This document shows, piece by piece, positions 1 to 9,098 of a stretch of DNA of 64,000 nucleotides. Position 1 is the first letter of the stretch. Every line of letters starts with the position of its first letter. The notes below the pieces were generated by a model. The model worked only from the letters and a program-made list of their open reading frames with translations, was not told where the DNA came from and made no database searches. The DNA lies in NCBI GenBank assembly GCA_963677185.1, contig OY781889.1:3162001-3226000 (forward strand), given 5' to 3'. This stretch comes from G963677185 sp963677185. GTDB lineage: Bacteria > Bacillota > Syntrophomonadia > Syntrophomonadales > Syntrophomonadaceae. The position numbers and the translations under genes were made by a program.

Positions 1-318
1 TCCCTGAAGAAATCAATTTTTCTATAATCTGAAACATGTAAGTGGATTTACCGCATCGGCGAACACCTATGCAGACAGATGCTTTGCCAGGAACTGGCTT
101 TATTTGCAGATGCCGGGAAACGCTGGCAGGTAAATGCATTTCATGGAAATCCAATATTATAGACTTAATCATTTCTATCATCTTCAAACTCCAGGTCATA
201 TTTTTATCCGGTTATCTTCTAAACCAGTAATTATTTTACCCGGTTTCCGGATTATCGTCAAGAAGGGCTCTGAATTCATACCAGATAATTCTAACTCTGT
301 CAGTGGAAGGATCGCGTT

Positions 319-484
319 AGCCGGTCAGCTCCAACAGGCCATCCGTGGCCAGGTTCGTGTTTCACGCATCCTGCGTTCCACCGGCAGGACAGGGTTCGCC
401 TTCGAAGAGTCTTCTAGTATTCGGCGGCAGTCAATCTCCAAGTGCCATAGCAACGCATATTCCATAAATATTCTGCATATCCGG
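319..484 (-). repeat. Dispersed hairpin-rich repeat, copy 1 (inverted relative to copy 2)
   Basis: The reverse complement of this stretch matches 28549-28713 over about 165 bases with only scattered differences. Read on the minus strand it contains stem-loops of the form CGCA-GGA-TGCG and GGCCA-CGGA-TGGCC. The open frames through both copies are in different surroundings and have no start signals, so the conserved unit is DNA or RNA, not protein. Function unknown; it could be a non-autonomous mobile element or a structured RNA. Confidence 0.75.
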
Positions 485-672
485 CCTTTATTTCATCGGG
501 TCCACAATACACTGTGCATCATCATAAGACATAAAGGCAAATCCTGAAAATATTGATATAATTGTAATTGCGATGGTTATGTATTCTGCGAATTTCTTCA
601 GGAGGTGGGCGCAAAATGTTCGTTAACCAATTTACCTGGCCTGTTCGTCAGAAAGCAGCCCGCCGGATATAA

Positions 673-701
673 TTGATCTCATGTGGAAAACGGCGAATAA
701 T
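673..701 (+). promoter_or_regulatory. Possible sigma-A promoter of the GNAT gene
   Basis: TTGATC and AATAAT are separated by 17 bases and lie 41 bases before the start codon of the gene at 743. The match is moderate and nothing else supports it. Confidence 0.3.
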
Positions 702-742
702 TCATTGCAGTTGATATTGGAAATAACGGGGAGGCAGACGCT

Positions 743-1771
743 ATGTTCGATCACATTCCAGAAAAGCTCCTGGGCACTTATTCATTGCACATGATGCGGG
801 AAGGGGAGGCTCCCGGAGTGGTGGATTTATACCGTCACACATATGGCGATTTGTATCCCATTAAAGAAATGTATGATGCAGACTATATTCTCGATCAGCA
901 GCGCCAGGGTTTCGCCTACCGGGTCGTGGTTACCGACGCCGCTGGCCAGGTAGTCGCCCACCAGGGCATATTTCGTTTGCCGGAAGTATATAAAGGCCTC
1001 TACGAGAACGGTCATGGTATGGTGCACACCGAATGCCGCAACCAGGGCTTGTCCTCGGCGACATTTAACTATATCTCTGAAGTTATGGCCCCGGGCCTGG
1101 AGATCGAGGAACAGTGGGGGGAAGCGGTATGCAACCACCTCATGTCACAAAAGGGCGCCCTGGATTCCGGATTCAAAGAAACCGGCCTTGAACTGGACTT
1201 AATGCCGGCTGCAACCTATGATACGGAAAAAGGCCGGCCGGGCCGGGTTGGCGTGTTGGTAGCCAGCAATGCCTATATCGAAAAAGCCCAGGAGGTATTT
1301 TTGCCTTTTCAATACAAAGAGATCCTGCGCCGCATTTACAGCAATGCTGGCCGGGAGCGCAGTTTGAAAACCGGCGGGGCGAGCCTGCCGGAGGATCAAA
1401 AAACCGCCACCCGGATGACCTTTTTCAAGGGACCAGGGGTTCTGCGAGTCAGCGTAATGACGGTGGGAAATGATTTGGACGAACACCTGCATAAGATCTG
1501 GGACGAGTATGCAGGGCGGGATGCATATGTTTTGCAGGCTGTGATCTCTCTGCAGCATCCCTGGAGCGGTGCCGCTGTAGAAGTACTAAACAGGCAGGGA
1601 TTTTTCTTCGGGGCCCTGGTGCCGCGCTGGTTCGACAGCGACGGACTGATGCTCCAGCGGACCCTTCATGAACCGGACTATGAAGGCCTTCATTTATATT
1701 CGGATTTCGCCCATGAACTATTGGAGTATATCCGGCAGGATCGCTGCCGGGTTATGATTGGCCAGGCATAG
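743..1771 (+). CDS. GNAT-like acetyltransferase family protein
   Basis: A 342-residue soluble protein. The N-terminal half (about residues 15-160) reads like a GNAT fold: an initial strand-helix with 'VVDLYRHTYGD', a central segment 'AYRVVVTDAAGQVVAHQG', then 'ENGHGMVHTECRNQGLSSA', which resembles the acetyl-CoA-binding R/Q-x-x-G-x-G/A loop. The C-terminal half is less clear and may be a second, degenerate acyltransferase lobe. No signal peptide or membrane segment is seen. The start at 743 follows a GGGGAGG site by about 8 bases. It stands alone: the next gene is convergent, so it is probably monocistronic. The substrate cannot be guessed; GNAT membership is an inference from motif shape. 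Confidence 0.5.
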   Translation: MFDHIPEKLLGTYSLHMMREGEAPGVVDLYRHTYGDLYPIKEMYDADYILDQQRQGFAYRVVVTDAAGQVVAHQGIFRLPEVYKGLYENGHGMVHTECRNQGLSSATFNYISEVMAPGLEIEEQWGEAVCNHLMSQKGALDSGFKETGLELDLMPAATYDTEKGRPGRVGVLVASNAYIEKAQEVFLPFQYKEILRRIYSNAGRERSLKTGGASLPEDQKTATRMTFFKGPGVLRVSVMTVGNDLDEHLHKIWDEYAGRDAYVLQAVISLQHPWSGAAVEVLNRQGFFFGALVPRWFDSDGLMLQRTLHEPDYEGLHLYSDFAHELLEYIRQDRCRVMIGQA

Positions 1772-1879
1772 TCTGTTCTTGCTTAAAATCAGCTCCTCCT
1801 TTCCGTGTCTTGACAGGCGTGGGTGCCTCCCCAACCCGGGAAGGCACCCAGAACGCCTCCTGCTGCCAAAGCCCATTCT

Positions 1880-3064
1880 CTAAAGCAATTCGAAAATACC
1901 GGCCGCACCCTGACCGCCGCCGATGCACATACTGACTATGCCGTATTTTACCTGGCGCCTCTCCATTTCGTTCATCAGGGTCACGGTCAATTTGCAGCCG
2001 GTAGATCCCAGAGGATGACCCAGGGCTATCGCCCCGCCGTTTACGTTGACGATATCGGGATTGATCCCCAACTCCCGCATGCAATAAATTGCTTGCGCTG
2101 CGAAGGCTTCATTTAATTCTATCAAGCCGATGTCCTTCAATTCCAATCCGGCCCGTTTCAGTGCCTTGGGTATGGCATAAACCGGTCCCACACCCATAAT
2201 ATCGGGCGGGCAGCCATGCACGGCAAAACCCACGAACTTGAGCCGCGGTTTTAATCCGAGCTCTTTAGCCCTGTCTGCCGACATCATCATCAGGGCAGAG
2301 GAGCCATCGGTGGTAGGCGATGAGTTGCCGGCAGTTACGGTACCCCCGGGCACAAAGGCTGGTCTGAGTTTGGCCAGCCTCTCCATGCTGACCTCAGCCA
2401 TAATGCCCTCCTCGTAATCATAGAGGATTTCTTTGGTCACCGGTTTGAGGTCGGGCCCCAGAGTGGTCATTTTTACGGGCACCGGGACAATTTCATTCTT
2501 GAAAGCACCGGATTTCATGGCTGCCGCAGCTTTCTGGTGACTGGCCAGCGCAAAAGCATCCTGCTCCTCCCGGCTGATCCCGAATCGCAGGGCCACGTTT
2601 TCGGCGGTTTGCCCCATGTTGGTGTATATACTGGCATAAGCCGGATCGTCAACGATGTCGGAGTTGGGCCGGATTATTCCGCCGATGGGAACCAGGCTCA
2701 TATGCTCAACTCCGCCTGCCAGGACCGTGTCGCAGCGATTGCTGATTATCGCTTCAGCGGCAAAGGATACGGCCTGCAGGCCGGATGAGCAAAAACGGTT
2801 TACGGTAACCGCCGGAACACTATCGGGAATGTCGGCATATATCGAGGTAACCCGGGCTATATTTAAGCCGCAGGACTGTTCGGGGGTAGAGCAACCCCAA
2901 ATAACATCATCTATCATTTCGGCTGAAAAATCAGGCCCCAGTCTATTGATGGTTTCTTGCATACAAAGTTTACCCAGGAATTCTGGCCGGGTATCTCTCA
3001 AAGTGCCCCGGGGAGATTTACCCCCGGCGGTGCGGACTCCTGAAACGATTACGGCTTCTCTCAC
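1880..3064 (-). CDS. fadA: Acetyl-CoA C-acyltransferase (thiolase)
   Basis: A 394-residue thiolase, which cleaves 3-ketoacyl-CoA with CoA to acetyl-CoA and a shortened acyl-CoA, or condenses acetyl-CoA in reverse. Visible hallmarks are the nucleophilic Cys92 in 'NRFCSSGLQ', the 'NGGAIALGHPLGSTG' loop with the catalytic His near residue 349, and the second active-site Cys in 'CIGGGQGAAG' near the C-terminus. Length is normal for the family. It is the last gene of the operon CoA-transferase - fadN - fadA, 36 bases after fadN, an order matching the Bacillus fadNA pair. A GGAGG-type site precedes the ATG. In an anaerobe it may serve butyrate oxidation, butyrate formation or longer-chain beta-oxidation; the sequence does not decide direction or chain length. 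Confidence 0.9.
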   Translation of the reverse strand: MREAVIVSGVRTAGGKSPRGTLRDTRPEFLGKLCMQETINRLGPDFSAEMIDDVIWGCSTPEQSCGLNIARVTSIYADIPDSVPAVTVNRFCSSGLQAVSFAAEAIISNRCDTVLAGGVEHMSLVPIGGIIRPNSDIVDDPAYASIYTNMGQTAENVALRFGISREEQDAFALASHQKAAAAMKSGAFKNEIVPVPVKMTTLGPDLKPVTKEILYDYEEGIMAEVSMERLAKLRPAFVPGGTVTAGNSSPTTDGSSALMMMSADRAKELGLKPRLKFVGFAVHGCPPDIMGVGPVYAIPKALKRAGLELKDIGLIELNEAFAAQAIYCMRELGINPDIVNVNGGAIALGHPLGSTGCKLTVTLMNEMERRQVKYGIVSMCIGGGQGAAGIFELL

Positions 3065-3100
3065 GTTGAATACCTCCCTCTTTTAATACTGGCACCACAA

Positions 3101-5497
3101 TTAATTGCGCAGGGGCTTGCCGGTTTTGAGCATGTGCATGATCCGCTCCTGGGTTTTGGGCTCTTTAAGCAGTCTCATAAAGACTTCTCTTTCCAGGTCG
3201 TCCAGGTATTCTTCCGGCATCTTCGTGTCGCGGGTAAGAGTTCCTCCTGCCATAATTTCACATATTCCTGAGGCAATCTTCCAATCGTGCTCGCTTATGA
3301 CGCCGGCCTGCATCATCATGTGCGCACCCACTTTCAGCAGGGCCATGTTGGTCATCCCGAAAGCCGGCACCGTCTGAGGACGATGAGACTGGTAGCCTTC
3401 TTCAATCATGTGCAGCACCCGGTTTTTGGCATCACTGAGCAAATAATCATTATTCAGGGTGATGCCGTCGGTATCCTTAAGATAACCCAGCCGCACCGCT
3501 TCTTTGGCACTGGTAGCGACTTTGGCCGTGGCGATGTTCTGGAAATAGGGCATCATTATTTCCACCGGCGAAACGGTGGTGCCCTTAATCTTGGCATAAC
3601 CCTGCAGCACTGCTTCCTTAACCCCGCCGCCGGCTGGCACCAGGCCTACTCCCATTTCGACCAGGCCGATATAGCTTTCCCCCGCGGCCTGAATGGCAGC
3701 GCTCTGTATCATCATTTCACACCCACCACCCAGGACCATCCCATGCACGGCCATTACCACCGGTTTGGCGGAATGCTTGTTCCGGCGGAACACTTGCTGG
3801 TTCTTGGCCAGGACCTGGTCGATCAGGTTCCAGTTCTGTTCTCCGATAATTTGGGCCACAGCTGACAGGTCTGCGCCAACACAGAAGTTGCTGCCTGAAC
3901 CGGTTACCACCATTCCTGCCCAGTTTTGATCCAGTTCATCCTGGGCTGCCGCGAAGAAATCAACCAGTTCTGGGCTGATGGAAGATGTCTTGGTATGCAT
4001 TTCCAGGCAAAGAACGTGATCGCCTATATCATAAAGGGTAGCTGCCTCACTGGTTTTGACCACCTTGTTTTGCGCCCGCAGTTCTTTCAGTACTATTATC
4101 TCGGGTTTGTGTTCAATCGGGACATATTGCCGGTCTTTGATGGAATAGTAACTGTCAATTCCATCCTCGCTCTTGTAGAATGATTTGATCCCGGCAGCCA
4201 GCATTTCCTTGATCCACTCCGGTATGATCCCGCCTTCAGCATCCATGCGGTCCAGGTATTTCTCTAAATCCAGGCCGCTCCAAATCTCAAATGGGCCCTG
4301 GTTGTGGTTGTAACCCCAGCGCAGGGCGCGGTCCATGTTCAAGATATCATCGGATACTTCTGGAATTTTAGAGGCTGCGTAAAGAAACCAGCCAGTCAAA
4401 TGCTGCCATACAAATTGGGCCCCTTTATCATCACTCTCGAAGAATGCTTCCAGTTTGCTGGCCAGGCCTTTGGCCTTTTTGGCCGCTGCCAGGCTGGCAA
4501 ATTGGGGAGCCTGAACGGGCACATACTCAAAAGTGTGAACATCCAGCACCCGCTTTTCTTTGCCGAACCTTTTGTAGAAACCGCCTTTGGTCTTGGCCCC
4601 CAGCATCTTAGTGTCCAGCATATGCTGGCAAAAAGGCGGCAGAGTGTACATGGCCTTTTCAACGGGATCACTCACGTTGTGGCGCACTTCGGCAGTGGAT
4701 AGAACGGCGATGTCAACCCCCACCATATCAAACAAACCGCAGGTACCCAGCGCAGGACGCCCGATGGCGCTGCCAGTTAGGGCGTCCACCTCCGGTACCG
4801 ACAGGCCCATTTCCATCATTAGATTGATGGAAGAGGCCCCCGCCCATTGACCCAGGCGATTGGCGATGAAAGCCGGGGTGTCCTTGGCATATACGATGCC
4901 CTTGCCCAGAACCCGCTCCCCGAAGTCAGCGAAAAAGCTCAGCACCTCGGGCAGGGTGTCCTGGCCGGGGATTAATTCCAACAGCTTCATGTAACGGACC
5001 GGATTAAAAAAGTGGGTGCCCATCCAGTGCTGCCTGAACTCCAGGGGCATATCATCGACTATGCCATTGATGGAAATGCTGGAAGTGTTGCTGGTAACCA
5101 GGGTTCCCGGTTTGATAAAGGGAGCAATCTTATTTAAGACCGTTTTTTTGATTTCCATGCTTTCCGGCACCACTTCAATCACCCAATCACAGTCGGATAG
5201 CCAGGCCAGGTTATCTTCCATGTTCCCGGCGGTGATCAGTTCCGCATCATCTTTGCTCATTAATGCGGCCGGTTTGGTTTTCAGCAAGGCAGCTTTGTTG
5301 GCTTCAGCAATCTTATTGCGAAAAACGGGGCTTTCGATGGTGAGGCCCTGCGCTTTTTCTTGTTCGGACAGCTCACGGGGCACAATGTCCAGTAGATAGC
5401 TGGGAATGCCAGCATTAGCCAGGTGGGCTGCTATTCCGCTTCCCATGGTTCCGGAACCCAAAATTGCGACTCGGCTTATCTCTTGTTTCACAAACAT
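3101..5497 (-). CDS. fadN: 3-hydroxyacyl-CoA dehydrogenase / enoyl-CoA hydratase fusion (FadN type)
   Basis: A bifunctional beta-oxidation enzyme of about 798 residues. The N-terminal half is an NAD-dependent 3-hydroxyacyl-CoA dehydrogenase: 'AILGSGTMGSGIAAH' near residue 12 is the dinucleotide loop and 'HFFNPVRYMKLLE' the catalytic His region. The C-terminal part (about residues 480-690) is a crotonase domain with 'NFCVGADLSAV', 'GMVLGGGCEMM' and 'GLVEMGVGLVPAGGG'. This order is that of Bacillus FadN and is the reverse of E. coli FadB. The frame is open to 5542, but GGAGG sits 2 bases before the ATG at 5497 and 8 bases before a GTG at 5491, so translation starts at one of those two, probably the GTG. 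It lies in an operon between the CoA-transferase and fadA. Confidence 0.9.
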   Translation of the reverse strand: MFVKQEISRVAILGSGTMGSGIAAHLANAGIPSYLLDIVPRELSEQEKAQGLTIESPVFRNKIAEANKAALLKTKPAALMSKDDAELITAGNMEDNLAWLSDCDWVIEVVPESMEIKKTVLNKIAPFIKPGTLVTSNTSSISINGIVDDMPLEFRQHWMGTHFFNPVRYMKLLELIPGQDTLPEVLSFFADFGERVLGKGIVYAKDTPAFIANRLGQWAGASSINLMMEMGLSVPEVDALTGSAIGRPALGTCGLFDMVGVDIAVLSTAEVRHNVSDPVEKAMYTLPPFCQHMLDTKMLGAKTKGGFYKRFGKEKRVLDVHTFEYVPVQAPQFASLAAAKKAKGLASKLEAFFESDDKGAQFVWQHLTGWFLYAASKIPEVSDDILNMDRALRWGYNHNQGPFEIWSGLDLEKYLDRMDAEGGIIPEWIKEMLAAGIKSFYKSEDGIDSYYSIKDRQYVPIEHKPEIIVLKELRAQNKVVKTSEAATLYDIGDHVLCLEMHTKTSSISPELVDFFAAAQDELDQNWAGMVVTGSGSNFCVGADLSAVAQIIGEQNWNLIDQVLAKNQQVFRRNKHSAKPVVMAVHGMVLGGGCEMMIQSAAIQAAGESYIGLVEMGVGLVPAGGGVKEAVLQGYAKIKGTTVSPVEIMMPYFQNIATAKVATSAKEAVRLGYLKDTDGITLNNDYLLSDAKNRVLHMIEEGYQSHRPQTVPAFGMTNMALLKVGAHMMMQAGVISEHDWKIASGICEIMAGGTLTRDTKMPEEYLDDLEREVFMRLLKEPKTQERIMHMLKTGKPLRN

Positions 5498-5550
5498 AAC
5501 CTCCAATCTATATATTTGGGGAAATGCCATGGCATCGGCCATGAACCTGT

Positions 5551-6858
5551 TTAATCAATATATTGGAATTGCTTGGCCTGGAACGTCAGCTCATCCCTGA
5601 AGTCAGGATGGGCTATGGCGATCAGGTTCTTGGCCCGTTGTTTCATGCTCCTTCCTTTCATGAGGGCCACACCGAATTCGGTGACAATATATTCTGCCTG
5701 ACACCGGTTGCCGGTTACTACGGCCCCGGGATAGAGGGTGTTCACAATGCGGGATCTCAAGTTTCCGTCCTTGTCTTTATAGGCTGAGCGCAAGGCGATA
5801 AATGACTGGCCGCCCGGGGACCGCCAGGCGCCTTCCACAAAGTCAATAAATCCCCCCATGCCCGAATACTGGGTCCGGCGAATCGCCTCGGCGTTTACCT
5901 GGCCGCTCAGATCAGTTTCCATGGCGGTATTGATGGACACTGCTCTGGGATTCAATCCAATCACGTTGGGATCATTGACCCATTCGCTGGAATGCAGCTC
6001 GGTCATGGGATTGTCGTTGATGAAGTCGTACAGTTTTTTGGTGCCCATGGCGAAACAGCCCACCCATTTACCCGGTTTAACGTTTTTATGCTTGCCTGTT
6101 ACCACTCCGTTCAGATACAGGTCCAGCATGGCGTCGGAAAGCATTTCAGTATGAATCCCCAGGTCCTTTTTCTCCGCCAGGAAGGTTCCAACTGCGTTGG
6201 GGATCCCGCCTATACCCAGCTGCAAAGTGGAGCCATCTTCGATCATGTCGGCAATCGCGGTAGCTATGGCCTCATCGGCTTTGTTCATCGGAAATTCGGG
6301 GAGCTCAACCAGGGGCTGGGAAAATTCCACCAGGGCGGAAACCTGGCTGATATGAATATGGTTGTCACCCCAGGTACGAGGCATATTCTCGCTGACCTGG
6401 AGGATAATATGCTTGGTAGTGGGCATTTTGGTTATCGGGTGACAGTAGTCAGGATTGGTGCCCATGCTGAAGAAGCCATGCTGGTCCATGGGCGATACTA
6501 CCGCCATTACAATATCGACCGTCAGGTGCCGTCTGAGAATCTCCGGGCATTGCGACAGGCGGCCGGGCACTTTGGAAATCCAGCCATGTTTTACTCCCTG
6601 CCGTACTGCCGGCCCCAGAAACACGCTGTTGACATTGATGCCTTTGTTGCCATCCGCTTTGTAGAGTTCCAGGGGAAAGAGTTCAATCCCACTATAAAGG
6701 TCAACGTCTTGCAGATCGGTGCGGGCATTCAAAGCTTTTAACAGGGCTACGGGAATGCCGTTGCTGAGCGGTGTAAAGATGCGGTCGCCGCTCTTGACTA
6801 AACGGGTTGCATCCAGTGGGCTGGTTAGTTTTTTGTTGTATTCCTCTTTGACGTTCAT
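5551..6858 (-). CDS. Acetate-dependent acyl-CoA transferase (4-hydroxybutyrate/butyryl-CoA transferase family)
   Basis: A 435-residue member of the acetyl-CoA hydrolase/transferase family, which moves CoA between acetate and acids such as butyrate or 4-hydroxybutyrate. The catalytic glutamate is visible as Glu238 in 'LGIHTEMLSD', and the oxyanion glycine loop as 'LQLGIGGIPNAVG'. The open frame extends 40 residues upstream, but a strong GGGGG site lies 8 bases before the ATG at 6858, and the extension reads as non-coding, cysteine-rich text that also covers the predicted -24/-12 promoter, so 6858 is chosen. It is the first gene of the operon with fadN and fadA. Its job is probably to activate the fatty acid at the expense of acetyl-CoA, or to release the product in the opposite direction. 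Confidence 0.85.
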   Translation of the reverse strand: MNVKEEYNKKLTSPLDATRLVKSGDRIFTPLSNGIPVALLKALNARTDLQDVDLYSGIELFPLELYKADGNKGINVNSVFLGPAVRQGVKHGWISKVPGRLSQCPEILRRHLTVDIVMAVVSPMDQHGFFSMGTNPDYCHPITKMPTTKHIILQVSENMPRTWGDNHIHISQVSALVEFSQPLVELPEFPMNKADEAIATAIADMIEDGSTLQLGIGGIPNAVGTFLAEKKDLGIHTEMLSDAMLDLYLNGVVTGKHKNVKPGKWVGCFAMGTKKLYDFINDNPMTELHSSEWVNDPNVIGLNPRAVSINTAMETDLSGQVNAEAIRRTQYSGMGGFIDFVEGAWRSPGGQSFIALRSAYKDKDGNLRSRIVNTLYPGAVVTGNRCQAEYIVTEFGVALMKGRSMKQRAKNLIAIAHPDFRDELTFQAKQFQYID

Positions 6859-6891
6859 TGGTGTATACCCCCTTTCTATGCTTATGTATAA

Positions 6892-6909
6892 AGCAATAAA
6901 AATACCACA
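6892..6909 (-). promoter_or_regulatory. Sigma-54 (-24/-12) promoter of the CoA-transferase/fadNA operon
   Basis: The minus strand reads TGTGGTATTTTTATTGCT. GG and GC are exactly 10 bases apart, with TGG at -24 and TTGCT at -12. It would start transcription near 6881, just upstream of the ribosome site of the gene at 6858. A sigma-54 activator gene is encoded divergently next door, which makes the match much more credible. Confidence 0.65.
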
Positions 6910-7038
6910 AACGCATAATTCGTCAAATTCTGATTGTTCTTTCTTTCTCAATCCACATTGCGAGCCTGTTGTTTGCATTTCCGACGTTTCTTACCAAAGT
7001 AGCCGGCTGTCTGTTAAGTGGAAATAAGTTACAGCAGC

Positions 7039-7056
7039 TGCGACACGTATGTCGCA
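7039..7056. promoter_or_regulatory. Palindromic activator site 1 (UAS)
   Basis: TGCGACA-CGTA-TGTCGCA is a perfect 7-bp inverted repeat with a 4-bp centre. It lies about 145 bp upstream of the -24/-12 promoter, the usual distance for a sigma-54 enhancer, and upstream of the activator's own promoter. The most likely binder is the activator encoded at 7263, by inference. Confidence 0.6.
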
Positions 7057-7070
7057 ATAGAAGCTATTGG

Positions 7071-7086
7071 TGTCGCACGCGAGACA
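7071..7086. promoter_or_regulatory. Palindromic activator site 2 (UAS)
   Basis: TGTCGCACGCGAGACA is an imperfect inverted repeat sharing the TGTCGCA core with site 1. The two centres are 31 bp apart, close to three helical turns, as expected for paired dimers of an enhancer-binding protein. Confidence 0.5.
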
Positions 7087-7110
7087 TTGGCGCCTCGTGT
7101 CCCGGTGCCG

Positions 7111-7144
7111 TTGGAATGGCGATAAATCCCGATATAATGGGATT
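7111..7144 (+). promoter_or_regulatory. Sigma-A promoter of the activator gene, with an inverted repeat around the -10 box
   Basis: TTGGAA and TATAAT are 16 bases apart (7111-7116 and 7133-7138). AATCCC and GGGATT form an inverted repeat that brackets the -10 box (7125-7144), which would suit a repressor or autoregulatory operator. The leader to the start codon is about 120 bases. Confidence 0.5.
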
Positions 7145-7262
7145 GATGCTCGTTAGGACGCAATCGGATTCTAAAACTAGTTTGTAAACGGGGGGCTGGA
7201 TAGAATAGAATAACGGTAAGGCATCTTTAGCCGGTATCATATCCAGGGCAGGAGGGGCAGCT

Positions 7263-9098
7263 ATGCATGATTTCTCAAAATATGTCGAGAGAGCACAAAA
7301 TAGACCTGATTACAATGAACTGATTTACCAGGGATTTATGGAAAACATGCCTTTGTATATGTTTTCAATTCAGGGCAAACACTTCGACTATGTCAACCCG
7401 GATACCCTGGCCATGCTCAAATACAGCCGTGAGGAGCTTGCCACCATGAATTGGTGGGATGTTGTGCACCCTGATTTTCAGGCTATGATGATCGATCGCA
7501 ACAAGCGGCGTCTTAGCCGGGAAGAAGTGCCGAACCGTTATGAACTTATTATTGTGGACAAAAACGGGCAGGAACACTGGATAGAAATTCTCAATACCAA
7601 CATCGAGATCGGTGGAGTCCCTTCGACCATATCAGCGGCCCTGGATATCAGCGAACGGAAGAGGATTGAAAAAGAACTGGAGAATTCCCAGCGGGAAATG
7701 GAAGAGCGAGTCATAGCCAGAACCTCCCAGCTCAATGAGATCAACCAGGAGCTTTCCATCACCAATAAAATAATGCGCAATATATTAAACAATATGTCTG
7801 AAGGTTTACTTATAGTGGATGTAAACGGCAATGTCGAGCATATGAATCCCATCGCCAAGGATATTCTTAAAGAAAGTCAAGAATTCTTGCAGCTTTGCGC
7901 TCACAATGCCGGTAAATCGGTGGTGTGGCGAATGCTCAATCATGGCGTTTCTTTTCGTGATGAAGAATACATGCTCAGTACCAGCAAGGGCAATGTTCAT
8001 TTCCTGGCCTCGGGCTCTCCCATCCATAACAGCAAGGGAGAGATACATCGGGGGGTAATTATTGTTCGCCCCATAAAAGAAGTGCGCCGGCTGGTAAATC
8101 GTTTTACCGGAGCCGACGCCAGGTTCCGTTTTGATGATATATGCTATCAGAGTTCGGTAATGGAGCAGGTGGTCAATTTGGCCAAAATGGCTGCTCCGCG
8201 CAACAGCAATGTTCTTCTGGAAGGCGAAAGCGGCACCGGCAAAGAATTGTTCGCCCAGGCAATCCACAATAAAAGCCGTGCTGCCAGAGGTCCCTTTGTT
8301 GCCCTTAATTGCGCGGCCATACCCAGAGAGCTTATCGCCAGCGAACTGTTCGGCTACGCCGAAGGGGCTTTTACAGGTGCAAAAAAAGGCGGTAATCCCG
8401 GCAAGTTCGAACTGGCTGCCGGCGGAAGCATCTTCCTGGATGAAATTGGTGATATGCCCCTGGGAGAACAAAGCGCTCTTTTACGGGTGATTCAGGAGAA
8501 ATGCATCACCCGGGTTGGGGGCAACAGGTTAATCCCGGTGGATGTGCGGATCATCTGCGCTACTAATAAGAATTTGTATGAAGAAGTTAAAAAAGGTAAT
8601 TTCCGCCAGGATCTGTATTATCGCCTCCATGTGCTGACTGTTCAGATCCCTTCGCTTCGCGAACGTCCCGATGATATCAAAATACTCTTTGATCACTTTT
8701 TACAGAACACCTATGGGTTTGACGAGGAAAGTATCCGGCAAATCGACCCTCGCGTTTACATGTATTTAGAAGAATACCAGTGGCCCGGCAACGTGCGGGA
8801 ACTGCAAAACATCACTGAGCGCATGGTAAATGCAGCCAACGGAATGCCATTGCTGCGTCAACATCTGCCGGCTGAAATAGTCCAGGTTGAACCACGCCGG
8901 AGTTTTGAAGCCGTTCACCAAAATGAGAACAAGCAGAACAATTCCAAAACACGCGATTTGCTGGCCCGGGTGGAGCGCGATGAAATAGTCCGGCTGCTGG
9001 GCGAACACCACGGAAACGTATCGCAAGTAGCCCGGGAAATGGGTTTTAACCGGAGAACCATTCACCGAAAAATAAAGGCCTATGATATTGCTCATTAA
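7263..9098 (+). CDS. Sigma-54-dependent transcriptional activator with PAS domains
   Basis: A 611-residue enhancer-binding protein. Residues about 20-135 form a PAS domain ('YVNPDTLAMLKYSREEL', 'DISERKRIEKELE'), followed by a coiled-coil linker and a second PAS-like domain (about 175-275, 'GLLIVDVNGNVEHMNP'). The AAA+ module has Walker A GESGTGKE near residue 321, an intact GAFTGA loop at 368-373 that contacts sigma-54, and 'GSIFLDEIGDMP' as Walker B. The C-terminal 30 residues are a Fis-type helix-turn-helix ('GNVSQVAREMGFNRRTIHRKI'). There is no receiver domain, so a ligand sensed by the PAS domains is more likely than phosphorylation. Divergent placement, the -24/-12 promoter and the palindromes point to control of the adjacent CoA-transferase/fadNA operon. 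Confidence 0.9.
   Translation: MHDFSKYVERAQNRPDYNELIYQGFMENMPLYMFSIQGKHFDYVNPDTLAMLKYSREELATMNWWDVVHPDFQAMMIDRNKRRLSREEVPNRYELIIVDKNGQEHWIEILNTNIEIGGVPSTISAALDISERKRIEKELENSQREMEERVIARTSQLNEINQELSITNKIMRNILNNMSEGLLIVDVNGNVEHMNPIAKDILKESQEFLQLCAHNAGKSVVWRMLNHGVSFRDEEYMLSTSKGNVHFLASGSPIHNSKGEIHRGVIIVRPIKEVRRLVNRFTGADARFRFDDICYQSSVMEQVVNLAKMAAPRNSNVLLEGESGTGKELFAQAIHNKSRAARGPFVALNCAAIPRELIASELFGYAEGAFTGAKKGGNPGKFELAAGGSIFLDEIGDMPLGEQSALLRVIQEKCITRVGGNRLIPVDVRIICATNKNLYEEVKKGNFRQDLYYRLHVLTVQIPSLRERPDDIKILFDHFLQNTYGFDEESIRQIDPRVYMYLEEYQWPGNVRELQNITERMVNAANGMPLLRQHLPAEIVQVEPRRSFEAVHQNENKQNNSKTRDLLARVERDEIVRLLGEHHGNVSQVAREMGFNRRTIHRKIKAYDIAH

Larger units (their letters stand above)
1..742. other. 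Non-coding region left of the GNAT gene
   Basis: I see no convincing gene here. The open frames at the left end lack ribosome sites and family resemblance, and one of them is only a translation of the dispersed repeat at 319-484. The stretch holds that repeat and a possible promoter at 673-701. The first 300 bases carry nothing I recognise; they could be the tail of something outside the window. Confidence 0.6.

Noticed and set aside
134..547. Open frame of 137 codons and its counterpart at 28523-28801
   Set aside because: Both are translations of the dispersed repeat, without ribosome sites; similarity between them reflects DNA or RNA conservation.
6859..6978. Forty-residue N-terminal extension of the CoA-transferase
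   Set aside because: It spans the predicted -24/-12 promoter, has no ribosome site, and the ATG at 6858 has an excellent one.
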